From: Hungatella sp. UBA5385
GTDB lineage: Bacteria > Bacillota > Clostridia > Lachnospirales > Lachnospiraceae
DNA length: 64,000 nt
Assembly: GCA_002409995.1 (NCBI GenBank)
Contig: DHOR01000010.1
Span: 58,695 to 122,694 of the forward strand
Direction of reading: 5' to 3'
Made by a program: the position numbers and the translations under genes. Below the pieces are notes generated by a model. The model did not search any database. It was not told the DNA's origin and saw nothing but the letters and a program-made list of their open reading frames with translations. Shown piece by piece: positions 17,390 through 27,338 of this stretch; within the stretch, counting starts at the first letter, position 1, and each line of letters opens with the position of its first letter.

Positions 17390-18250
17390 ATGGAATGGAT
17401 TGAGCGTTTTAATAAAGCAATTAATTATATGGAAGAACATATGACAGAGGAGATTGATTATGACCATGTGGCAAAGGTCGCCTGTTGCTCTGCCTATCAT
17501 TTTCAGAGAATGTTTGCTTATATGGCAAATATGCCTCTCTCTGAGTATATCCGCCGCCGCAGAATGTCTCTGGCTGCAGTGGATTTACAGAGCGGTGATG
17601 ATAAAGTGATAGATATTGCATTAAAATATGGTTATTCATCACCCACAGCATTTAACCGGGCATTTCAAAATGTTCATGGAATCGCTCCTTCTATGGTGAA
17701 AAAAGGAGGAGCTTCTGTAAAATCCTATCCGCCCTTAAGCTTTAAAATTACCGTAAAAGGAGTAGAGGAAATGAATTACAGAATGGAAGAAAAGGAATCA
17801 TTTCGTATTGTTGGAATCAGCGCACCTCTTCACAGGGAGATTGAGAAGAATTTTGAAGTTGTACCCCAGATGTGGCAGAGGGCAGCTGTGGAAGGAGTTG
17901 TGCCTCAGCTTGCCTCTATTATGAACAGTCAGCCTATGGGAGTGTTGGGAGTAAGTGCCTGCTGTGATATCAGTGGAGAGGAATGGAAATACTATATCGG
18001 TGTTTCTACAGATGCAGCTGTTCCGGCTGGTATGGAGGAATATGTAGTTCCTGCTTTTAACTGGGCTATTTTTTCAGGGGAAGGGGTATGCCCTCAGGCG
18101 ATTCAGGAGTTGGAGCAAAGAATTGTTACAGAATGGCTTCCAACCTCCGGATATGAGTATGCAGATGGTCCTGATATTGAGGTTTACATAACCCCGGATC
18201 CTGCCAATGCTCAGTTTGAGGTCTGGATTCCCGTTATAAGAAAAGATTAA
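17390..18250 (+). CDS. AraC-family regulator with GyrI-like effector domain (Rob type)
   Basis: A 286-aa protein. Residues ~8-107 hold the AraC helix-turn-helix pair (IDYDHVAKVACCSAYHFQRMF, VIDIALKYGYSSPTAFNRAF). Residues ~130-286 form a GyrI-like small-molecule-binding domain (FRIVGISAPL, YYIGVSTDA, EVWIPV). Such proteins sense drugs or other hydrophobic compounds. TTAGGAG precedes the ATG. The unknown gene at 18267 follows by 16 nt and is probably co-transcribed. Confidence 0.9.
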   Translation: MEWIERFNKAINYMEEHMTEEIDYDHVAKVACCSAYHFQRMFAYMANMPLSEYIRRRRMSLAAVDLQSGDDKVIDIALKYGYSSPTAFNRAFQNVHGIAPSMVKKGGASVKSYPPLSFKITVKGVEEMNYRMEEKESFRIVGISAPLHREIEKNFEVVPQMWQRAAVEGVVPQLASIMNSQPMGVLGVSACCDISGEEWKYYIGVSTDAAVPAGMEEYVVPAFNWAIFSGEGVCPQAIQELEQRIVTEWLPTSGYEYADGPDIEVYITPDPANAQFEVWIPVIRKD

Positions 18251-18266
18251 GGAGGCAAGTCAGATA

Positions 18267-18752
18267 ATGACAGAAACTGAATATGGAGAATTCATTGAGG
18301 CTGTTGATGAAAAAAATCGGGAATTTGTCAGTGATTTACACACATTTCTTCTGGAAAATGGTTGTGACAGTGAGAGGAAAACAGCAAAAAGCGGATATAC
18401 GGTTTCCTATATTTTAAATGATACCGGAAAAACTCTGGCTAATTATGTATTTCGGAAAACAGGAATTAAGATGAGAATTTATCCTAAGAATTTAAACCGG
18501 TATGAAGAGCTTTTAAATACATTTCCAGATAAGATGAAAAAGGATATTAAGAAATCCTCTGTCTGTAAACGAATGGTGAATCCTGATGCCTGTAATCCCC
18601 GCTGTTCCATGGGATATCGGTTTGATTTGGAGGATGAAACATATGAGAAATGTAGATATATGGCATTTTTCTTTGGGTTAAGTGAGGAAAATAATCCGTT
18701 TATTAAGGCGTTTTTGGAGAAAGAGTTGAATAAATCCTCAACAATTCTATGA
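18267..18752 (+). CDS. Unassigned 161-aa cytoplasmic protein with cysteine-rich C-terminus
   Basis: I do not recognise the family. No signal peptide or membrane segment is present. The C-terminal half holds several cysteines (VCKR, DACNPRCSMGYRF, YEKCRY) that could bind a metal. AAGGAGG lies 10 nt before the ATG and the gene follows the AraC/GyrI regulator closely, which suggests that it is part of that regulator's response. Confidence 0.7.
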   Translation: MTETEYGEFIEAVDEKNREFVSDLHTFLLENGCDSERKTAKSGYTVSYILNDTGKTLANYVFRKTGIKMRIYPKNLNRYEELLNTFPDKMKKDIKKSSVCKRMVNPDACNPRCSMGYRFDLEDETYEKCRYMAFFFGLSEENNPFIKAFLEKELNKSSTIL

Positions 18753-18780
18753 GCATAGACTGTAGGTAGGACTTAAACAA

Positions 18781-19398
18781 ATGGATAAAGACAAAGATTT
18801 AGAATACCGTTCAATTATTTTAGCTACAATAATAGGTGCGATTTTAGGATTGGTAGCAAAGCTCGTGGATGTACCTGAGATTACTTCGGTATTGCCTATA
18901 TTTGATGATTTATTCGGGCGATTTGGTATATGGATTTTTGCAGCCTCAATATTGTCTATTTTTTCCAATACGCCTATAAATGCAGCAATAAAAGTATTTA
19001 GTTTTTTTGTTTCAATGCTCATTGTATATTATACATATACAATATTATTTCTTGGTTTCTTTCCGAAAACACAAATAATTTTATGGAGCAGTATATCACT
19101 AATTTCACCTATGTGCGCAGCTGTTATGTGGCATGCAAAAGAAACTAATCGAATTGCTAATATCCTTGCGGCTTTACCAATCGTAGCAATGTGTACGGAA
19201 TGGTATATAACAGGAAGCGAGAATACATTACTACTCGTGATATATTTATGTATGATAGTATGCCTGCTAATCTGTGTACCCCAAAAGGTGAAGCGTAGCC
19301 TGCCCATTATCGTAATTGCGGCTGTGACTACTATATTGTTTATAAAAACAGGCTGGATGGAATTAATATATGGAAGGTTATTAAATATTAAGTTTTGA
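18781..19398 (+). CDS. Integral membrane protein (DUF6518-like)
   Basis: A 205-aa protein with about six hydrophobic segments and short loops. The N-terminal pattern (ATIIGAILGLVAKLVDVPEI) resembles DUF6518 proteins; function unknown. It is followed by a terminator. Confidence 0.65.
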   Translation: MDKDKDLEYRSIILATIIGAILGLVAKLVDVPEITSVLPIFDDLFGRFGIWIFAASILSIFSNTPINAAIKVFSFFVSMLIVYYTYTILFLGFFPKTQIILWSSISLISPMCAAVMWHAKETNRIANILAALPIVAMCTEWYITGSENTLLLVIYLCMIVCLLICVPQKVKRSLPIIVIAAVTTILFIKTGWMELIYGRLLNIKF

Positions 19399-19454
19399 TC
19401 TGATTAACTATGTTCTCGTTATGAACATATTCGAAGCCAATAAAATAAATAATT

Positions 19455-19497
19455 CAAAAAACCATTAACTATCAGTATTGAGTTGGTGGTTTTTTTA
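19455..19497 (+). terminator. Terminator after the membrane protein gene
   Basis: A 13-bp stem with two G-U pairs (AAAACCATTAACT against AGTTGGTGGTTTT), followed by a run of T up to 19496. Confidence 0.85.
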
Positions 19498-19737
19498 TTA
19501 CTACAAACGGGTAAACTGATATTTAATTGAGAAAGGAGTAAGGTGGATTACAAAATTAGACCTTAGCTGCTGGAGTATCGGCAGAGGTTGGGTAACCAAA
19601 TTGTATTAAGAAAAATAGAGCTAACACATAAATTACAAATAAAATGTAAAAAACAACAAGAAACTGGTATATTTGCACAACTATATAGGATATTTTACAG
19701 GTTCAGAATGGTATAATAATGAAAAAGGAGGGAGAAA
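19498..19737. other. Upstream region of the second uptake operon
   Basis: No gene is seen. A TATAAT at 19712-19717 lies only ~20 nt before the start codon and has no good -35 partner, so the promoter is probably weak and activator-dependent. The AraC regulator encoded within the operon (25076-25981) is the obvious candidate activator. AAGGAGGG precedes the ATG at 19738. Confidence 0.4.
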
Positions 19738-20613
19738 ATGAAAAGTTTTGAACAAAAATTATTCCCATACCTGCTATTAATGCCTACATTGCTGATATTT
19801 GGATTGTTTCTATTTTATCCGGCACTCAATGGCCTGTGGATTTCATTTACCAAATGGGATGGCATTAATCCACAGACATTTATTGGACTGAAAAATTACA
19901 TAAAATTAGCAGGAGATAAAAAGTTTCTGGAATCATTTTTAAACACTATACTTTATACCTGTTTTTCTGTTCCTGCCATATTTGTATCAGCTCTTGGCCT
20001 GGCACTTTTACTGACAGGAAAAGTAAAGGGAAGCAACTTTTACAGAGCTGTATTTTATTGGCCCACTATGATATCTACCATTATCGTCGGTTTGATTTGG
20101 AGATTTTTACTTGGTGAAGATTTTGGTGTGATCAATTATCTGCTGACTGTTATGGGGAGATCTCCGGTGAAATGGCTGACTAATCCCAAAGCAGCCTTTG
20201 GTGTTGTGGTATTTGTTACAACATGGAGTATGGCAGGTTATTATATGGTCATGTTTATAGCAGGAATTAAATCAATTTCCATTACCTATTATGAAGCGGC
20301 TGATATTGATGGGGCTGGATTCTGGCAGCAGTTCCGGTATATAACACTGCCTCTTTTAAAACCGACCAGCTTACTTGTTTTGGTATTATCCACAGTCACA
20401 GTGATTAAATCCTATCCTTTGATATATGCCTTAACTCAGGGAGGGCCTGCGGGAGCCACCAGATTTATGGTACAGATGATTCAGGAAACTGGTTTTGAAA
20501 AGAATCAGATGGGTTATGCAAGTGCTATGACGATCGTATTATTTGTGATTCTGGCATTGCTTACTGTGATTCAATTTCGACTAAACAGGGGAGGAGGACA
20601 GGATATTGACTAG
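19738..20613 (+). CDS. ABC sugar importer permease (MalF-like), second system
   Basis: A 291-aa protein with six membrane segments. The EAA loop is YEAADIDGAGFWQQFRYITLP near residue 190. It overlaps the next permease gene by 8 nt. Confidence 0.92.
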   Translation: MKSFEQKLFPYLLLMPTLLIFGLFLFYPALNGLWISFTKWDGINPQTFIGLKNYIKLAGDKKFLESFLNTILYTCFSVPAIFVSALGLALLLTGKVKGSNFYRAVFYWPTMISTIIVGLIWRFLLGEDFGVINYLLTVMGRSPVKWLTNPKAAFGVVVFVTTWSMAGYYMVMFIAGIKSISITYYEAADIDGAGFWQQFRYITLPLLKPTSLLVLVLSTVTVIKSYPLIYALTQGGPAGATRFMVQMIQETGFEKNQMGYASAMTIVLFVILALLTVIQFRLNRGGGQDID

Positions 20614-21439
20614 ACATCGTAAGAATTTGATCAATAAGGTATTATTGCCTGTTTTACTTGTTATTCTTGTTTTTATTTTTCTTATGCCGATTTTGTGGAT
20701 CATAGGGTCATCTTTTAAGACTGTTGGAGAACTGTTTTCCTGGCCGCCCAGTATTTTAGGGAAAAATCCATCTTTGGATAATTACGCAAGGGCATTAAGT
20801 GAAGGAAGCTTTGGATTGTATTTCCTTAATACTGTATTTGTCAGTCTTGTGGCAACTGGACTCACTGTTGTTGTAAATGTGATGTCAGGGTATGTCTTTG
20901 CAAAGTATGAATTTAAGGGAAAGAGTATTTTATTTGGTATTGTTTTGGCAACCCTTATGGTTCCTTTGGAAGTGATTATGATACCTATTTTTAAGGTAAT
21001 AGTAGCAACAAATCTCTATAATAGCTTGTGGGGACTCATTATACCTGCTGTAGCATCACCAACAGCTGTATTTCTGGTTAAACAGTATTATGAAGGCATA
21101 CCGGGTGAGTATATGGAAGCAGCAAGAATCGATGGTGCATCTGAACTCAATATTTTCCTTAAGATTATGCTGCCCCTTGCAACCCCCATTATATCAGTGC
21201 TCTGCATTTTTTCCTTTATGTGGAGATGGAATGATTATCTATGGCCGAAACTTGTAATCAATAGCAAGACTAAATATACGATACAGCTTGCTCTTGCTAA
21301 TTTTTCCGGAGAATATTCAGTGGATTGGAATAGCCTTCTGGCAATGTCAGTGATATCCATGATACCTGTACTGATTGTATTCGTTTCTCTGCAAAAATAT
21401 ATTATTGGTGGTATAACAGCAGGCGGAGTTAAGGGATAA
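20606..21439 (+). CDS. ABC sugar importer permease (MalG-like), second system
   Basis: A 277-aa protein with six membrane segments. The EAA loop is MEAARIDGASELNIFLKIMLP and the end is GGITAGGVKG. The start is a TTG at 20606 supported by GAGGAGGA at 20591-20598, inside the upstream permease gene. Confidence 0.9.
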   Translation: MTRHRKNLINKVLLPVLLVILVFIFLMPILWIIGSSFKTVGELFSWPPSILGKNPSLDNYARALSEGSFGLYFLNTVFVSLVATGLTVVVNVMSGYVFAKYEFKGKSILFGIVLATLMVPLEVIMIPIFKVIVATNLYNSLWGLIIPAVASPTAVFLVKQYYEGIPGEYMEAARIDGASELNIFLKIMLPLATPIISVLCIFSFMWRWNDYLWPKLVINSKTKYTIQLALANFSGEYSVDWNSLLAMSVISMIPVLIVFVSLQKYIIGGITAGGVKG

Positions 21440-21452
21440 GGAGTGAAATTTT

Positions 21453-23975
21453 ATGAAATATGCAGAATATCCATTATTTGAAGAAGGGTACATCAATCGG
21501 TTTATTACAACTGGAATCTATATAAAGCCTCAGAAATTTACCAGGGCTGTTTTAAGTGGGAACGTAAATGAATGGCTGAAAAAAGGATTCTCAATTCATG
21601 AAAATCCATGCCGTAAGGAATTTACAGCTGAAAGGAAAAAATCAATTCCGCCATACATAGATTTAAGTCAATATAGTATGGAAGACAAAATAGAGGTTTT
21701 TGAAAATTCTAAAGAGCTGTCTGTATATTTCCCTTTTGGGAATATAGGTATGGAGGAGTCGGGATTTTATTATACCCCTACTTATTTAAGGTCCTATAGC
21801 TATACCATAGTGAAGTCAGAAAAAGATGAGAAGATCAGCTTTGAGCTTACAACCTGCGGAGGGGTGACCTTGTGGGTAAATGATCAGCTGGTTACTGACT
21901 TCACGCCATTTACAAGGAATATGAAAAAAACTTGTGTTGTTACTGTAGATTTAAAAAAAGGAGAGAATAAATTTATATTTTGTCTTGACGATCTGGCTGA
22001 GAGGGATACGGATTATTATTTTCAGATCAGAAGAATCGGAGAGGGAAGTTTAAGTATTTGTTTACCTTTAAATGATAATATTTCCATTGATGAACTACAG
22101 AAAATGGAAATGATGTTGGAGGATATCAGTTTTGAAAAAGAAGCTTATATCAGTGAACCATTGTATTTGCAGATGTGCAATCAGTTAAACCACCCTCTGG
22201 ATTTTACTGTATCTATTATTCCTGGGGAATTTATTGAAAAAATGGAAAATCAACAGACCTTGATTCATACTCGTACTTTGTCTCTTTTAGAAAAACAGAG
22301 ACGGATTAAGCTGTTAGATAAAGATGAGATACTTCCGGGCTATTATTATTTTTCTATCATGTTCCAGATTTCTGGAATTAAAATCAGCAGAAAAATAGGT
22401 AATCAGCTGGTGAATAAGGACTTTTTAAGGAAAAGTTCGGAGAATCTTGCTGAGAGAAAGAGACAGGCATTAGAAGTGGTGGCTCATCAACATGTGGACA
22501 ATGTTTATAAATCCGCTGTTTTGTTTAAGCTGGGAATAAATTTAGAAAAAGCAGAGAGGATCATCAGGGAAGAACTGCCGGGGGTACAACAGAGAAAAGA
22601 TTGCTCAGATTTTCATTTTGTGATCGTCTTATATATCTATCATAGTTTTGCCCATCTGATCTCTGATGAATTAAAAAAAGAAATAGAAGAGACCATGATC
22701 CATTACAGATATTGGATTGATGAACCCGGAGATGATGTTATGTGGTTTTTCAGCGAAAACCATGCGCTTCTATTTCACATTTGCCAGTTTCTTGCCGGCA
22801 GTTATCTGCCGGAGGCAGTATTTGTTAACAGCGGTTCTACAGGTGAAGAACTAAGGGAAAAGGCCATAGGACTTTTGAATCACTGGTTTCATAACTTTTT
22901 TGAAGAATTTATTACAGAATGGAACTCCAATGCCTATATCCCGGTGGATGTATTGGGGCTTGGAACCTTATATAATTTAACAGAGCGGGAGGATGACCTT
23001 CACCAGAAGGCTGAAAAAGCATTGGATATGATCTTCTACTGTCTTGCTATGAATGAGCATAAGGGTGCGGTGATGACAAGCTTTGGAAGAACCTATGAAA
23101 AGGAGATGAAGGGGAATTACAATGCTGGAACCACAAGCCTGCTCTATGTGGCTTATAATACCGGGTATTTAAACTGTCATTCCATTGGTTACTTATCTCT
23201 CATACTGGGGGATTATGAGGCACCATTGGAATACAGGAAGTTATTAGGCCTTAAGGGGAACCAGGAGCTGATTCACCAGAACACTCAAGGATTCGAAAAG
23301 CATGTGAATCTTTACCTTTATAAAAATGCAGATGTGCTCCTGTCTACTGCCATTGGGTTTAAACCATTTGAAAGAGGATATCAGGAACATATTGTACAGG
23401 CAGTTATTGATGAAACTGCCCAGGTGTTTATCAATCATCCGGGAGAGTCCCATCCTTACGGAAGCGGAAGACCTAATTTCTGGGCAGGCAATGGTGTGCT
23501 TCCCATGGCTATGCAGTTTGAGAATATAAGTATTTTAAAATACGATATTGAAGAAAGCCATAGAATCGATTATACCCATGCTTACATTCCTCTTTGCGAG
23601 TTTAAGCAGTACAGGGGAGACCTTCAGTCCATTGTTCTGGAAAAGGCAGGTGGTTATATCGGTGTAAAGGCTATGAATAAGCTGGTGATGCAGGATGAAG
23701 GGCCTTGTAAACACAGAGAATTTTTAAGCGAAGGAAGGCTTAATGTATGGGTGATTAAGGTGGCCAGAAGCAGCGATTACAAAAATCTTGAGGAATTTTA
23801 TGAGGATTTCAGTGAGACAACCATAAGCTTGAATCAAGAAAAAGAGGTGAAGGTGACGGAGCATACAGGAATGGTGTATACCATAGATAAAAACAATGAA
23901 TGTTTTGTAAATGGTGAAACAATCTATCACTACCCTTTGTCTGTAAAAGGTGAACTGGATATAAAAGGAGAATGA
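21453..23975 (+). CDS. Unassigned 840-aa protein of the second carbohydrate operon
   Basis: I do not recognise the family. No signal peptide is present. Residues ~80-200 look like a beta-sandwich of the carbohydrate-binding type (ISFELTTCGGVTLWVNDQLV). Residues ~330-640 look helical and could form an alpha/alpha toroid as in polysaccharide lyases and GH88/105-like enzymes (DVMWFFSENHALLFHICQF, FGRTYEKEMKGNYNAG). The C-terminal ~200 residues look beta-rich (PYGSGRPNFWAGNGVLP). With GH105 next door, a lyase or hydrolase for a uronate-containing oligosaccharide is plausible but unproven. Confidence 0.6.
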   Translation: MKYAEYPLFEEGYINRFITTGIYIKPQKFTRAVLSGNVNEWLKKGFSIHENPCRKEFTAERKKSIPPYIDLSQYSMEDKIEVFENSKELSVYFPFGNIGMEESGFYYTPTYLRSYSYTIVKSEKDEKISFELTTCGGVTLWVNDQLVTDFTPFTRNMKKTCVVTVDLKKGENKFIFCLDDLAERDTDYYFQIRRIGEGSLSICLPLNDNISIDELQKMEMMLEDISFEKEAYISEPLYLQMCNQLNHPLDFTVSIIPGEFIEKMENQQTLIHTRTLSLLEKQRRIKLLDKDEILPGYYYFSIMFQISGIKISRKIGNQLVNKDFLRKSSENLAERKRQALEVVAHQHVDNVYKSAVLFKLGINLEKAERIIREELPGVQQRKDCSDFHFVIVLYIYHSFAHLISDELKKEIEETMIHYRYWIDEPGDDVMWFFSENHALLFHICQFLAGSYLPEAVFVNSGSTGEELREKAIGLLNHWFHNFFEEFITEWNSNAYIPVDVLGLGTLYNLTEREDDLHQKAEKALDMIFYCLAMNEHKGAVMTSFGRTYEKEMKGNYNAGTTSLLYVAYNTGYLNCHSIGYLSLILGDYEAPLEYRKLLGLKGNQELIHQNTQGFEKHVNLYLYKNADVLLSTAIGFKPFERGYQEHIVQAVIDETAQVFINHPGESHPYGSGRPNFWAGNGVLPMAMQFENISILKYDIEESHRIDYTHAYIPLCEFKQYRGDLQSIVLEKAGGYIGVKAMNKLVMQDEGPCKHREFLSEGRLNVWVIKVARSSDYKNLEEFYEDFSETTISLNQEKEVKVTEHTGMVYTIDKNNECFVNGETIYHYPLSVKGELDIKGE

Positions 23976-23979
23976 AACA

Positions 23980-25059
23980 ATGATACAGTATGATGAACTG
24001 GAAAAAAAATTAAAACTCACAGCAGATAAAATGATGGTTCTGAAAAACAATGAGGTGAAGGAAAAATTTCCTATCAGCCTTATTGATATTAACTGCTGGG
24101 AGTGGCCTCAGGGGGTAGGGCTGTTTGGCCTTTATAAATATTATGGGATCAGTGGTGATAAACAGATACTTGATTTTCTTATAAACTGGTTTGATGAGAG
24201 GATTCAGGAAGGAATTCCTGAAAAAAATGTGAATACCACAGCCCCTATGCTGACTCTTACCTATTTATATGAGGAGACAGGAAAAGAATCCTATCTTCAA
24301 TTAATTCTTCAATGGGCAGACTGGATCATGAAGGAGAAAAAACTAATTCGTACAGGAGATGAATGTTTTCAGCATATGATAACAGGAGATCCCAATGATG
24401 GTGAAATTCTTATTGATACAATTTATATGACCCTTTTATTCCTGGCGAGGGCCGGAAAGATTCTCAACAGATCAGATTATATTGATGAGGTTAATTACCA
24501 GATTCTAACTCATATCAAATATCTGTTTGATAAAAAAGAGGGACTGTTTTACCATGGGTTTAATTTTAATGAGAACCATAATTATGGAGAGGTTTACTGG
24601 GGCAGAGGAAATAGCTGGTATACCGTTGGAATCATGGAATTATTATCTGAAATACAGGTGGATCATGCTATAAAAAGATATTATCTAAGCGTATACCGTG
24701 CTCAGGCAAAGGCATTAAAACGTTATGCAGACAAAGACACAGGTCTTTTTCACACCATTTTAGATGACCCGTCTTCTTATATTGAAATATCCGGCAGTGC
24801 AGCTTTTTTATGTGGAATTATGCAGGGGGTGCGCAGTGGTATTCTGGAAAAAGAGGAATACAATGATTTGATACAGAAAGGAGTAGAGAATCTTCTGAAT
24901 TATATTGATGAAGATGGAACGGTTCTCGGTGTATCCTATGGAACTCCAATCGGTTATACAAAAGAACATTATAAGGAAATTATCTGCTGCCCTATGACAT
25001 ATGGACAAGCACTTGTGATTTTGTGTCTTCAGGAAGCCATGATGGATTATTGGCAGTAG
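23980..25059 (+). CDS. GH105-like unsaturated uronyl (rhamnogalacturonyl) hydrolase
   Basis: A 359-aa alpha/alpha-barrel protein. Family blocks: INCWEWPQGVGLFGLYKYY near 33, FQHMITGDPNDGEILIDTIYM near 130 (the catalytic Asp is probably in IDTIYM) and GRGNSWYTVGIMELL near 207. It removes the unsaturated uronic acid that polysaccharide lyases leave at the non-reducing end. It begins 4 nt after the 840-aa gene. AAAGGAGAA precedes the ATG. Confidence 0.85.
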   Translation: MIQYDELEKKLKLTADKMMVLKNNEVKEKFPISLIDINCWEWPQGVGLFGLYKYYGISGDKQILDFLINWFDERIQEGIPEKNVNTTAPMLTLTYLYEETGKESYLQLILQWADWIMKEKKLIRTGDECFQHMITGDPNDGEILIDTIYMTLLFLARAGKILNRSDYIDEVNYQILTHIKYLFDKKEGLFYHGFNFNENHNYGEVYWGRGNSWYTVGIMELLSEIQVDHAIKRYYLSVYRAQAKALKRYADKDTGLFHTILDDPSSYIEISGSAAFLCGIMQGVRSGILEKEEYNDLIQKGVENLLNYIDEDGTVLGVSYGTPIGYTKEHYKEIICCPMTYGQALVILCLQEAMMDYWQ

Positions 25060-25075
25060 AAAGGGGGGATAGGAA

Positions 25076-25981
25076 ATGATGAAAAGGGTGTTTTTCGAAG
25101 AGTTTGAATCCTTATATTATTTCCACGGCAGCTCCCAAAACTGGTCTATGCAGGATTTCCATTTTCATAATCAATATGAAATTATATTATTTTTAAATGA
25201 TGGTGCCACATTAGAGGTGGGAAGCCGTTTATACCATGTCAATGCAGGCGATATGTTTCTATTGAATAATAAAGAATATCACAGAGTCTGCGGCGCAGCG
25301 GGAAAGGAGCATAATCGTTATGTTCTGATGTTTGAACCGGAGCTTTTGCAGCCTATGTCAAAAGCATTTGAATACGATTTTGCAATGTATTTTGATAATA
25401 GGTCCAGCAAGTTCAACCATAAGATTCACCTGTCAGATGAAAAACTGCAAAAAACAGAAACTCTGCTTCGGAGAATAGAAAAGAATGTAAATAGTGCGGA
25501 AGAGGACCCGGGAAGAGTTAAACTTAAGATATCGATTCTGAATCTCATTGTATATATCAATGAAATGTATAGTTTTTTTATCAATGAGCAGGGAGATGAA
25601 CCGGATGCTTCTGCTGACAGTGAGGAGAATAAAGAAGTAGTATTTAAAGAACCTGTACTTTACAGAGAACGGATTGAACAGATAAAAAAATACATCAGCT
25701 CCCATGTAGATGAAAAATTGGAGATGGAAGATATTGCAGAGAAATTTTTTATCAGCCGTCATTATTTAAGTCATTATTTTAAAAAGGAAACAGGGTTTAC
25801 TCTGGTCCAGTACATAACCAACCAGAAAATGATTGCAGCAAAGACCTTGCTTCTGCAGGGATATACAGTAACGGAGGTAGCAGATTATCTGGCTTATAAC
25901 AGCGATAGTCATTTTATTGCCGTATTTAAGAAAAATGTAGGGATTACACCAAAACAATATACAAAGAAAAAACAAGTATAA
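25076..25981 (+). CDS. AraC-family regulator with cupin sensor domain
   Basis: A 301-aa protein. Residues ~15-110 look like an AraC-type cupin (FHFHNQYEIILFLNDGATL). Residues ~200-300 hold the helix-turn-helix pair (LEMEDIAEKFFISRHYLSHYF, VTEVADYLAYNSDSHFIAVF). Encoded inside the uptake operon, it probably senses the imported sugar or a product and activates the operon. Confidence 0.9.
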   Translation: MMKRVFFEEFESLYYFHGSSQNWSMQDFHFHNQYEIILFLNDGATLEVGSRLYHVNAGDMFLLNNKEYHRVCGAAGKEHNRYVLMFEPELLQPMSKAFEYDFAMYFDNRSSKFNHKIHLSDEKLQKTETLLRRIEKNVNSAEEDPGRVKLKISILNLIVYINEMYSFFINEQGDEPDASADSEENKEVVFKEPVLYRERIEQIKKYISSHVDEKLEMEDIAEKFFISRHYLSHYFKKETGFTLVQYITNQKMIAAKTLLLQGYTVTEVADYLAYNSDSHFIAVFKKNVGITPKQYTKKKQV

Positions 25982-26006
25982 ATTATATCAACGAAAGGAG
26001 AAGAAT

Positions 26007-27266
26007 ATGAAAAAGATTTTAAGTATTATTTTGACAGGATTCATAGCAGCAGGAATCCTGACCGGTTGTTCAGGAGGTGGTAAAAAGGCAGAGCAGGAGG
26101 TAAAGACTCTGGATGTTGTATGGTTCAGTGATGGTAAAGAGGGGGAATCTTTTCTGGCCTTGGCAAAAAAGTATGAAGAAGAACATCCAAATGTAAAGAT
26201 CCAATTAATCGAGGTTCCATATTCTGATCTGGAGAGCAAAATTAAGAATATGATTAATGGAAAAGAATCACCGGCATTAGCAAGACTTACAAACTTAGGG
26301 CCATTTGAAAATCAGCTTCTTGATTTATCCGAATATGTATCTGATAAGGAGGCTTTTTCAAACAGCTTCGGGGAAGGGCTAAAGTTTATATATGATGGAA
26401 AGATTCTTGCTGCGCCAATGGATGTAACAGCCAACGGATTGATTTATAATAAAACAGCATTTGAAAAGGCAGGAGTTTCTGTTCCGCAGAATGCAGATGA
26501 GATTTGGACCTGGGATGAATGGAAAGATGCAATGAAGACGGTAATGGAAAAGAGTGATTGCAAATATGGGCTTGTATATGATAAATCTCCACAAAGATTC
26601 ACCACTCTCATGTATGAAGCAGGAGCAAGTATGTTGAACGAAGATTTAACAGCTTCTAATTTTAATACACCGGAAACGGAACGTGCTGTCAGCTTCTTTA
26701 AGGAACTTCATGATGAAAAGATCATTCCGGATTCTGTATGGCTGGGTTCTGAAAATCCCAACAATCTCTTCAGAACCGGACAGGTTGCTATGCATTTTGC
26801 AGGAAGCTGGATGATTGCAAATTATAAAGAAGAAATTACAGATTTTGAGTGGGGAGTAACCTATCTTCCCAAGGAAGCCAAAAGAGCCACTGTACCTGGT
26901 GGAAAGTATCTGGCAGCTTTTCAGAATACAGGTGTAGAGAAGGAAGCGGCAGAGTTTATAGAATGGATATCAAAAGCTGAAAACAATGCTGTATATTGTC
27001 AGGAAAACAGCTACCTTTCACAGGTAAAAGGAAATGAAGTTTTGAGCTATGATTATGGAGCTGATTTTTTTGCGATTTTCACAGAAGAGCTTAATGCAAC
27101 TGATGATATTCCCCGCTCTGAATGGGGATTCCAGTCATTTACAGGAGCAGTTCAAAATGATATCAGAGATGGATTAATTGATGTGCTGGCTGGGAAGGTG
27201 ACGGTTGAGGAATATTTAATTCAGACTGATCAATTGATTAATGAGACTTTAAAGGATTTAGAGTAG
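26007..27266 (+). CDS. Extracellular sugar-binding lipoprotein, second system
   Basis: A 419-aa lipoprotein with lipobox LTGC (C21). The mature part starts with a family 1 solute-binding fold (LDVVWFSDGKEGESFLALAKKYEEEHPNVKIQ). It is the last gene of the operon although binding proteins are commonly encoded first. AAAGGAG precedes the ATG. Confidence 0.9.
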   Translation: MKKILSIILTGFIAAGILTGCSGGGKKAEQEVKTLDVVWFSDGKEGESFLALAKKYEEEHPNVKIQLIEVPYSDLESKIKNMINGKESPALARLTNLGPFENQLLDLSEYVSDKEAFSNSFGEGLKFIYDGKILAAPMDVTANGLIYNKTAFEKAGVSVPQNADEIWTWDEWKDAMKTVMEKSDCKYGLVYDKSPQRFTTLMYEAGASMLNEDLTASNFNTPETERAVSFFKELHDEKIIPDSVWLGSENPNNLFRTGQVAMHFAGSWMIANYKEEITDFEWGVTYLPKEAKRATVPGGKYLAAFQNTGVEKEAAEFIEWISKAENNAVYCQENSYLSQVKGNEVLSYDYGADFFAIFTEELNATDDIPRSEWGFQSFTGAVQNDIRDGLIDVLAGKVTVEEYLIQTDQLINETLKDLE

Positions 27267-27298
27267 TATTGTCAGGTTTTAATTTTATTTGAAATGGA

Positions 27299-27335
27299 CC
27301 GGATGCAGGTGGGGGCTATCTGCATCCGGCTCATT
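27299..27335. terminator. Hairpin between converging genes
   Basis: A perfect 10-bp stem (CCGGATGCAG at 27299-27308 with 27320-27329) between the binding-protein gene and the radical SAM gene; the T run is weak. Confidence 0.65.
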
Positions 27336-27338
27336 ATT

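Noticed and set aside
19712..19717. TATAAT before the second uptake operon
   Set aside because: It lies too close to the ribosome binding site and has no -35 partner at a proper distance, so I do not call it a promoter.
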